Notes under the pieces: model-generated | What the model saw: only the letters and a program-made list of their open reading frames with translations | Told to the model about the DNA's origin: nothing | Databases searched by the model: none | Assembly: GCA_037783545.1 (NCBI GenBank) | Contig: JBBELK010000450.1 | Location: forward strand, 558,001 to 622,000 | Source of the DNA: Henricia sp. BOLD:AAB3569 | Lineage: Eukaryota; Echinodermata; Asteroidea; Spinulosida; Echinasteridae | Length of the DNA stretch: 64,000 nucleotides | Reading direction: 5' to 3' | Shown here: positions 56,608 to 64,000 of the stretch, piece after piece | Layout: each line of letters begins with the position of its first letter | Numbering within the stretch: position 1 is the stretch's first letter | Program-made: the position numbers and the translations under genes

Positions 56608-56680
56608 GCCTCATAGCTCAGCTGGTAGAGCATCTGCCTAGTGAGTCGGAGGTCTCTAGTTCGAATCCCGATAAGGCCCT
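56608..56680 (+). tRNA. tRNA-Thr(AGT)-like sequence, probably a pseudogene
   Basis: GCCTCATAGCTCAGCTGGTA, anticodon-position AGT, box B GTTCGAATCCC and a 3' ATAAGGC that pairs with the 5' end at six of seven positions. The anticodon and T stems have mismatches, so I favour a tRNA pseudogene or SINE head. Confidence 0.35.
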
Positions 56681-56905
56681 TACGATTTGGTTGTTTCATT
56701 TGTGTTAATTGAGCAATCGGTAAGTGCAGATTTGATGGGAAAACTTAAATTTTAGTGAGAAAATTAAGATTTTGTGAGGAAACACTTATAATGGTTTGTA
56801 CACAAGTTCTAAAGCCATGATCAACTAAACGATTCTTTCCGAAATTACCGGTAATGAGCACTAATTTTTTTCCCGATCATAGAGCCAAAAACTTCAGCTT
56901 AGGCC

Positions 56906-57026
56906 AAGTTTGATTAAGCAACTATAGTTAACTCTAGTCGACTAGAGTGCCTCGAACGACGGAAATTACCCGTCGTTCGAGGGACTCTAGTCGACTATAG
57001 TTAACTATAGTTGCTTGATCAAACTT
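56906..57026. mobile_element. 121-bp palindromic MITE
   Basis: AAGTTTGATTAAGCAACTAT is mirrored at the other end; TCTAGTCGACTAGAGT and CTCGAACGACGG continue the stem. Almost no loop. Confidence 0.93.
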
Positions 57027-57432
57027 GCTCTTATATAATCCCGAGATTATCAGATTTCAGGTTTCTTTGAATATTTGATGGCTCTATTTTCTGTTTAGGT
57101 CAGCTCTTAATGTGAAATCCTGTGTTGATATTCATTTACTCAATCATGCCTTAAATTACTGTATACATACAGTATATATATACTGTGCCGTATGTTAATT
57201 AGGTTTTGTTTTTCCATTACCTGAAGTACATACATGTACCTGGCTAAGGGCAAAAACAAACCCTAATTAAAATGTATTCACCCTGATACAAGCTAAATGT
57301 ACATGTGTATGTTAAACACATGTCAAACCTTTTTATAGCATTAATGAGGTCCTTGTGACGGTTGAAATTGCCTTGTTACAGGTACAACAGGAACCTGGTA
57401 TTACATGTATCAGTATGCAAAAAGAAATCTAG

Positions 57433-58218
57433 TTAAAGGGACACACCGGCTTACTGTTTACATAATGTAGCAATCTAGCATTCTTGACAATAATTTTTTG
57501 ATGGTCGTTGTGAAAAAAAAAATTCAAAATGTCACGTAATTAACTAGAAATGTTTAAAATTAACAAAAGAGACAGATGTTGGGCTATACGCTTTACCAGC
57601 CGTCGCGATGTATTATGTATCATGTGTTTGTAAATAAATAGGTGGCGTTCGATATGGGTCGACACGTGTTTAACCTCGATTCCTTGTTTTCCCTGACTCA
57701 TCACACCTTACATGATCCCTGAGGTCAGCGCTGACTCGAGGAAGCAACTCGAATGCAACATTTTGGTGTCTTTAGCGCCCTCAATAGTTAGATGTTTTTT
57801 CTTCGGATATTATTTATCGCCGCGAACGCGAAGCGAAGACACGAAAATCTGAGATATTCTCTCTCGTCCATATCGTACCCAGAAACCCTTATCAAATCCG
57901 GTATGTACATAGTATTCGTAGGACATTATTTTCCAACAAGAAGAGAAACCAACCGCGAATGTCAAAAGCTACTCGCACTTCGCGCTGGTTTCTACGGCTG
58001 GAAATACGACTAACTCACAAGACCACGTGACTTTTCGGAACCAGAATCTAGTTCCGAAAAGTCACGTGACCTTAAATTTTTGAAAAATGCTCAAAAACGT
58101 CCAAATTTGACGGCGTCTTTTCAGGATATATCTAATTTACTATGGAAAGCACTTCAGAATAATGTATGGGTCTATTTCGAGCCCAAAATAGCCCAACAAA
58201 GCCGGTGTGTCCCTTTAA
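57433..58218 (+). mobile_element. TTAA MITE, family 2
   Basis: TTAAAGGGACACACCGGC at 57433 and GCCGGTGTGTCCCTTTAA ending at 58218. Very similar to the copy at 48041, including the internal CACGTGACTTTTCGGAA hairpin. Confidence 0.9.
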
Positions 58219-58382
58219 ACAAAGACTTGGGACCTAATACACCGTGTTTACACTCGAACTGGCAAAGGTGGATACGGACCCAGCATTTTTATTGTGACCA
58301 CAAAACTGAACATTTGCCGCATTTACACTACACCTCGATTCGGCTTCAACTCGCCTTCAGAAACTGCAAAAGTCACCACTAA

Positions 58383-59404
58383 GGCATAAAAAAAAAATAT
58401 GTTATGTTGGCGTAACCCGACCGACCCTAAAAAATACGGCCGACCCTGGATATTTTTATTTTTTTCAAGGGAAGAAATTTAATGATTAAAATCTATATAA
58501 ATGAGTTATAAATACGTTTGAAACCATTTCTGACCGTTTCTCATTGTTGTATTGACTTGTCTGACGCTGGCGCGCGTGGAACTTTGGAGTGCACATTGTT
58601 GCACCAACGATCGAACATGCAGCATAGCAGAAGATTGCGCAGGCTCTACAACAATGTACCTTATGTACATGTACATGTACAGGTGTGATATCGATACGGA
58701 GATAGATGCACCAAGTATACATTGTACATGTATAGTCGCGTCCCCGACTCCCACTCAGAGAGCAGCCTCATGCTCGCTGAACCGAAGGAGCTCTACATGA
58801 AAAATATAGTTGCCTCGTCCTAGACTGTTGAACGGCGCGGACAACTACATACAATATTTAAAATATTTGGCTATTTATTTTGTGTTTAAAAAATAGTTTG
58901 TTACAATATAAATTATTTTAATTATTTTTTCAGCATTTTACACAATTAAAACTGATATATATATACATTCTAAAAATTGTAAACTATTTTGTGACCCCGG
59001 CGACCCGGCCCCGTGTTTTACACAGTCGCATCAACATGGCGCCTGGTTCCGAAGCGTACAGTGTTTCCATCAAGGGAAAATGTGGATCTGCGGTCATTTT
59101 TGATCGCTTAAAACGGATAAATTTAAGTAAACAGCTGAGGTTAATCGCCCAGAGCTGCGCCGACGATGTCAAGGTGGGGTACAAGGTGCTGAAAATACAA
59201 TCGTCAAAGGAAGAAGCGGGTCCATACAAAGATGTGGAATCAGATGAAAAGGCCAGCGTTTTGTCTGATTTTGGTTTCCACTTTTTCATGTCATTTTCGT
59301 TGCTGGGAGAAAAAATAAAAAAAAAAATAATAATAATAATCCCTACCTACCTACCCTATTTTTGGGGGCCCGTTACGCCAACATAACATATTTTTTTTGA
59401 TGCC
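58383..59404 (+). mobile_element. Harbinger-type element (1022 bp) enclosing an open reading frame
   Basis: TAA duplicates at 58380-58382 and 59405-59407. The terminal inverted repeats, about 34 bp, start GGCATAAAAAAAAAATATGT and end with the complement, including ATGTTATGTTGGCGTAAC. It contains an open frame at 59036-59386 and no transposase. It is itself inserted in the element 58241-59679. Confidence 0.85.
59036..59386 (+). CDS. Unrecognised open reading frame inside the Harbinger element
   Basis: From an ATG in good context (CAACATGG) the frame reads MAPGSEAYSVSIKGKCGSAV and continues with basic, Leu- and Lys-rich sequence to about SSKEEAGPYKDVESDEK, then into low-complexity and terminal-repeat sequence. 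The first 80 or so residues look like a real soluble domain; the tail (poly-Lys, Ile, Thr from AATAAT and the repeat) does not. I do not recognise the family. It may be a captured host exon or an element gene. Confidence 0.35.
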   Translation: MAPGSEAYSVSIKGKCGSAVIFDRLKRINLSKQLRLIAQSCADDVKVGYKVLKIQSSKEEAGPYKDVESDEKASVLSDFGFHFFMSFSLLGEKIKKKIIIIIPTYLPYFWGPVTPT

Positions 59405-60291
59405 TAATTGTAACTGCAGCGCATGCGTGAGCTGTTAGGTTTTCGGCACTAGTGCTTGATTGGTCAATTTAATCTACTACACGGCGGGCACCGCCCCAAG
59501 GACTCTCAAATTGCCGAATCTGTATTCGGGTAGCGATTACCCCACAAGCGACCTTGACAATTACGGGGTTCAACCCTACCCCAAAGGTGACGTTTACACT
59601 TAGCACCTACCCGGCTTCAACTCCCCTTTTTGGAAATTGCGGAGTTCGATTCGGCAAAGGCGAATCGAGTGTAAACGGGCCTACATTGTATATTGTCCTT
59701 GTAATTTTATAAACAGTATAAATTGTATTAGCATTGCTCTAATTATCATCAGTGTTCAACCTTGCACCACTTGTATGATGTACATTCAGGAAACTGTCCA
59801 AAGTTCAAGCCCGTTGATGTACATGTAGCACAGTGCTGGCTAAGACTAGAGGTTTCTGTCGTCATGCATAAATGAATCATCATAATCACAATGCTCAAAA
59901 GATAGCCACTAATCACTCGCACTAAAACCCAAGCAAAGATAACATTGCAAGGGTAATAGAGAGTCAGTTGCTATTTTTAAATGTCTAATAATATCATTTT
60001 GAGCAATTAATTTTGTAAATTTTCAGTTTGAACTCTGTATACAAAAGTGTAGTTGCAAAAATTATTATTCAGCAAAAACATTTTAATTTACCAACTGGAA
60101 TCCTTCTGTTATAAATTTGTTATCAAAGGAATGCACAGCAAAAATACATGTACCAGTACGTTTGTAAATACATAAATTAAATTGTTTTCATACATGTAGG
60201 TGTGGCTCTAATGGTTTTATACTGGTCTTGTTTCACTGTTAAAGGGGTATTTTTTTTGCAGCCAATGTTTACTTGAAATAATACCTAATGT

Positions 60292-60712
60292 TTAAAGGTT
60301 TAGTGAAGTGAAAATTATCAACCATTTGTTTTTATACACGAATCAGAAGATCAAAGTGTTTTCTCTACTTCAAAATTTTCATGACGGACGAAGGCGCTGT
60401 TTATTGCTAGTCATGGAAGGAACCCACAGTTGAAAAACAAAGAAATAACATTACATATCAAACAGTAACAGTAGCCCACTGATCCATTTCTGACCCAAAC
60501 AAGCTTGTCAGGATTGTTGCAAATGACATACTAAACAAACTCAGTAAACTGATACAGATCATAACACCAAGAAGACACTGAAAATGACAACAACTTTTGT
60601 ACACAAGTCAATGAAGAATTCCTCTGTTGTCCTGAGATGACATCACGGATTTGCTCATGAATATGAAAATTCTCATTAGCATAAAAATAGAAAACTTGCA
60701 ATTATATCAAAA
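60292..60712 (+). mobile_element. TTAA element, family 7
   Basis: TTAAAGGTTTAGTGAAGTGA at the left; homologous to 4804-5267 in reverse for about 420 bp, ending near TAGAAAACTTGCAATTA. Confidence 0.7.
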
Positions 60713-60723
60713 CGGAACAATCT

Positions 60724-60894
60724 AAATAAGCCAGTTCGGAGTCTCGACTGCGCATGCGTCTCCCGACTTTGGTTTGAGATAAACAAAGCGGTATGCATTG
60801 TGTTTATCTCAAATGACCTGTGTTTATCTCAAATGACCTTGACACAATCCCATAGACGTTCATTGCGCGCGCGAGATTCCGAACTGGCTTATTT
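60724..60894. mobile_element. Foldback MITE
   Basis: AAATAAGCCAGTTCGGAGTC and its imperfect complement ending CCGAACTGGCTTATTT. Internally GTGTTTATCTCAAATGACCT is doubled. Confidence 0.88.
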
Positions 60895-61210
60895 CTGAAA
60901 TTGACCGAAATGTGTAAAACACACCCTCTACTAGTATTATATTTAATAAAAAACCCATTTCACATGTCCTCTAAGCGAAATGTTGACTTTTACAGTCGAA
61001 CCTCAACAAAAGTACTGTTAATACAACATTCTGTTTATAACAAGAAAAATGTTAAATCCCAATTCGTTTTTCTTCATTTTTTTCATTCCTGATAATACAA
61101 GATTCCTGTTATGACAAGGTGTGTGGTAATGTGCAAAGTCCCAAGGACCTCTTCAACTCTAACCCCTAGGCTGTATTTAATCATATTGATTTTCGAGGAT
61201 TGAGTGTTCA

Positions 61211-61519
61211 GCCTTGTCCGCATTGTTACCAAGACCATGTGCAGTGTCCCTTGCGCAGTTTGACCTTCCCGGCCCAGATGTACATGTACGCTTTCAGAGC
61301 GCTTTTACCGACTTGCTGTGTCGCACTGGACTTATCGTTTCGGGAAAAGTTCCCTGGTCAATTTTCCTGGGCAGCAGTTGGCCAGGAAAAGTAACCGCTG
61401 GACTCGGGGAAAAGTTACTGAGAGGAAAACGTCCTAGGCTGTCCGTATTGGACTTAAAATGGGAAAAGTACCCATCGTCTCGGTAAGTTTTCCCCAAAAA
61501 CGTCCAATGCGGACAGGCC
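61211..61519. mobile_element. Inverted-repeat MITE
   Basis: GCCTTGTCCGCATTG and CAATGCGGACAGGC at the ends; GGGAAAAGT and related words repeat inside. Confidence 0.75.
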
Positions 61520-61560
61520 TTTAGGGTTAACAAGTTGGTCTGTACCAGTATTCACTATAT

Positions 61561-61988
61561 GGTCTGTCCACGGTAATGGGGTACAATTCTGTAACATTCA
61601 AGATCTTAGGTCCCAGTTCACTTCAAATGTCTTAATTTTATCTTTAAATTATCAAGCTAAACTGAGGAAATAACTTTTTCAGCAAGGAGTAAGAAAAATA
61701 GTCCTACAACATACATTTGTGAAAACCTCGTGCACAAATTTTCCCATTACACATGTAACAAAGACGGAAAAATATGTCACAAAATTGTCTGTCCATGTTA
61801 CATGCGTAATAGGAAAGTTTGTGCACTTGCTTTTTAAAAATGTATGTTGTGGCAGCAATTTGTTACTTTTTTGGGCAAAAGTTATCTCCCGAGAACAAAA
61901 CAAGGACATTTCTTTAATTCTGAGATAAACTAAAGACATCTGAAAGGAATTATTGACTTATTTTTCAAATGTACCCCATTACTGTGAA
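61561..61988 (+). mobile_element. GGTCTGTCC element
   Basis: Left GGTCTGTCCACGGTAATGGG and right ACCCCATTACTGTGAAC. It directly precedes the ARFIP coding exon and retains the uninterrupted TCTTTAAATTATC site. Confidence 0.85.
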
Positions 61989-62023
61989 CATTATATGATT
62001 TGGGCCGTTTTTATTCCACGCAG

Positions 62024-62379
62024 GTAACGTCAGCTACGCGCTGCATCCACACCAATCCAAGCTATGACCACAGAGAACGGTACATACCAACCAGAGGACG
62101 ATCTAGACGACACGTTTGAGCAAGATCTGAGGGACATGCTACGCGACGGCCCGTCGTTATCTGATGCAGCGGCGACCATTCAAACCGGTACAACGGCAAC
62201 GAAGAACGGCGCTAACAGTGGGAATAACACCGGTGGCGGCGGCGGTAGTGCCGGTCAGTTTACAGGCATTGATCTATCTAGTCCCCAGAAAGCACCTCCC
62301 ATGTCATCACCACCTCAACCCAGAGTCATCCAGAACCCTTCTGTGGGGAGCCGACTAGCCCAGCCTGTTAGGGGCGCGG
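62024..62379 (+). CDS. ARFIP: ARFIP (arfaptin) first coding exon, partial gene
   Basis: The acceptor TTATTCCACGCAG precedes 40 nt of 5' UTR; ATG at 62064. The protein starts MTTENGTYQPEDDLDDTFEQ followed by DLRDMLRDGPSLSDAA, which resembles human ARFIP2 (EDDGLEQDLQQVMVSGPNL). A Gly/Ser/Pro/Gln-rich disordered segment follows, and the exon ends at GCGCGG|GTACGT in phase 1 after 105 codons. Arfaptins bind Arl1, Arf and Rac GTPases at the trans-Golgi through a C-terminal BAR domain, which must be encoded beyond 64000. The start is upstream of a conserved acidic motif and no earlier in-frame ATG exists in the exon. Confidence 0.75.
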
Positions 62380-62844
62380 GTACGTTGGCTCATTTCATTC
62401 ATTCCATTTTGCACTGGGTCCATGTGGATGCGGACGAATGTTTATGAATGTTCTTATTGATTTATCATGGGCGGATCAACGATATTTATAGAGGGGGTGT
62501 GCTGAGAATCAAGAACTTTTTTTTTTCAGTACAGTAAACTCACATAGCATTCCCAAAGGTATCGGACTAATGCAAGCCATATTCAGAGAGCTCAATAACC
62601 AATGCATAATGAATAGCATAATGGCCGGGAATTGGTAAAAAAAACAGAGCAGTATAATACCAGAAAGCTTATATCAGGAATGTGTTATGAGTTTACTGCA
62701 CTGCAAAAATGACAATAAAATCATCAAAGAGAGAGAAGAGACAGTGGAGGTAAACATTAGGGAGAACACCTTCTCTCTCTGTTTTTAAACAGAGAGAGAA
62801 GATGTGCTACAGTTCCTGTAGCTTCCCCTCCCTTCCTGTATAAA

Positions 62845-63156
62845 GGTACCGTGGCCGAGTGGTTTGGTAATCACAGGTGAAAACTTGGGGTTGCGGGTTC
62901 GAAACTCGCCCCGGCAGGGGTAACTGTGCCCTTGATCAAGGCACCTAAGCACACTTGCTCCACCCTTCGAAAGGGAAGTAAAGCTGTTGGTCCAGTTAGG
63001 TATCGGTAATGCACTTTAAAGATTCTAGAGCATTCTTTCGTGAAAAGCAAGGGGATTCCCCGGTGTCTCTGGCCATTTCTAATTAATCATGGGTTTCCTC
63101 ACGCTTGCGAGCGGGAGTGCAATGGGTGCTTTTGAAATAATAATAATAATAATAAA
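62845..63156 (+). mobile_element. SINE family A
   Basis: GGTACCGTGGCCGAGTGG, box B GGGTTCGAAACTC, body and (AAT)n tail ending near 63156. Lies in the ARFIP intron. Confidence 0.88.
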
Positions 63157-63297
63157 CTTTGTGGTGTTACAGGTTGAGTTGTGCCCTTTGTACTGAAATA
63201 GTCTGTTTTCTGTTTTAACAAACTCACATCAATTGCTCATTGGTACATGGGTCTAGTAATATCCTATCTCTACATCTTTCTATTTCACATCTTCATA

Positions 63298-63571
63298 ATG
63301 CACCTATCAATTGTTCCCCCCCCCCCCCCCCCCCCCCACCCCCCGGGCTGCCCCAGGGGATTGTCACTTTTCGCGTGTCAAAATCCCCACCCCTGGGGCA
63401 CAATTTAGGTGACAAAAATCCCCACCCTCGGGTGCAAAACATGTATTTCAACATGTATTTCAATGGGTCAAAATCCCCACCCTGGGGCACGAAAAAAAGT
63501 GACCAAACCCCCACCTTAGGTGGGGCAGCGCGGGAGGTGCGAGGGGTGTGGGAAACAATTGATAGGTGCAT
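63298..63571. mobile_element. Inverted-repeat MITE with poly(C) and CCCCACC repeats
   Basis: ATGCACCTATCAATTGTT and AACAATTGATAGGTGCAT are exact inverted ends. A C-run of over 20 bases lies near 63316-63338, and TCAAAATCCCCACCCTGGGG-like units recur about four times. Confidence 0.9.
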
Positions 63572-64000
63572 AACTTTAACAAAACCTTTTAAACCATGAG
63601 AATTCATATTAAGATGTGCATTTAAAAAGCTACATGTCTGATTATAAATACCGATAGATATACTGTACACCGTGAAGACCCTCACAATCCAATCCAGTGT
63701 GTCCTTATTGTCAAGTCTACAGCACTTGTGATCTTGCTGATTAACGGCAGATAAATTGACACAGTGCACGCTGTGACTCATGCATCGTCTAATGCATTCT
63801 GCACATAGTATACCGGTACATACATGTACATGCACCTTATTTGCTTTCTTTCAACATACCGAGTAGCATTTAATGTACCTAGTTGTGATGTGATATACAC
63901 AATCTTGCTGATATTTTGTTTATACGCAAGGCTACAACTGGATTCCCACGGGCGACAGTTATAGCACAACAATTACAACATTCTCCACTGTCGGGTTTTG

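Larger units (their letters stand above)
58241..59679. mobile_element. GTGTTTACACT-ended element split by the Harbinger insertion
   Basis: Left ACCGTGTTTACACTCG and right CGAGTGTAAACGGGC are inverted. Without the insert it is about 417 bp. The element at 7918-8905 has the same type of ends (ACCGTGTTTACACTGG and TGTAAACACGGT). Confidence 0.7.
51466..62023. promoter_or_regulatory. Presumed shared upstream region of divergent TIMM10B and ARFIP
   Basis: TIMM10B is transcribed leftward and ARFIP rightward from this interval. The missing first exons and the promoter must lie here. No TATA box or CpG-rich block could be assigned with confidence; much of the interval is transposon. Confidence 0.35.
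62380..64000 (+). other. Start of ARFIP intron
   Basis: No BAR-domain exon is seen before the window ends. It contains an AGAGAGAGAAG inverted repeat near 62729-62792, a SINE and an inverted-repeat element. Confidence 0.55.

Noticed and set aside
56608-56680. Functional tRNA-Thr gene
   Set aside because: Anticodon and T stems carry mismatches; kept only as a low-confidence tRNA-like sequence.
63240-63835. Pro-rich and Gly-rich frames on both strands
   Set aside because: They come from the poly(C) run and CCCCACC repeats of an inverted-repeat element.

Overview
The window is animal nuclear DNA: split genes with GT-AG introns, no operons, and intergenic and intronic DNA packed with inverted-repeat transposons, tRNA-derived SINEs with (ATT)n tails and broken LINEs. 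Frequent TACATGTACATG-type palindromes and the gene structures suggest a marine invertebrate, probably a deuterostome (echinoderm-like is my best guess; this is inference, not proof).

Three protein-coding genes are supported. (1) A complete PPEF/rdgC-type Ser/Thr protein phosphatase with EF hands lies on the + strand from 815 to 41949. It has 14 coding exons whose phases all join, giving about 683 residues: an N-terminal MGC lipidation start, an IQ motif, a PP1/PP2A/PP2B-like catalytic domain and three EF-hand loops. (2) TIMM10B (Tim9b/FXC1 type), a small Tim chaperone with twin CX3C motifs, lies on the - strand. Two coding exons are seen (49493-49810 and 51370-51465); the short first exon was not found. 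(3) The first coding exon of an arfaptin (ARFIP) is on the + strand at 62024-62379 and the gene runs off the right edge. TIMM10B and ARFIP are arranged head to head, as I recall for human TIMM10B and ARFIP2.

Layout: 1-815 holds one MITE with an 18-bp minisatellite and PPEF exon 1. From 870 to 11266 is PPEF intron 1, with a CRE-rich tandem repeat block at about 1600-3830. From 11267 to 41949 are the other PPEF exons among many nested transposons. From 41950 to 49490 is the PPEF 3' flank. From 49493 to 62023 are TIMM10B and the presumed shared upstream region, which includes a 574-bp near-perfect palindrome. From 62024 to 64000 are the ARFIP exon and the start of its next intron.

Two things stand out. 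PPEF has suffered at least three local exon-derived duplications: part of exon 4 copied across its own splice donor, exon 11 in three tandem copies, and the 5' part of exon 13 in ten tandem copies that mostly keep the splice acceptor. In addition, at least seven unrelated-looking repeat families end in AAAG(G) next to a TTAA target, as expected of piggyBac-type MITEs, and several insertions can be dated by paralogous empty sites visible in this same window.
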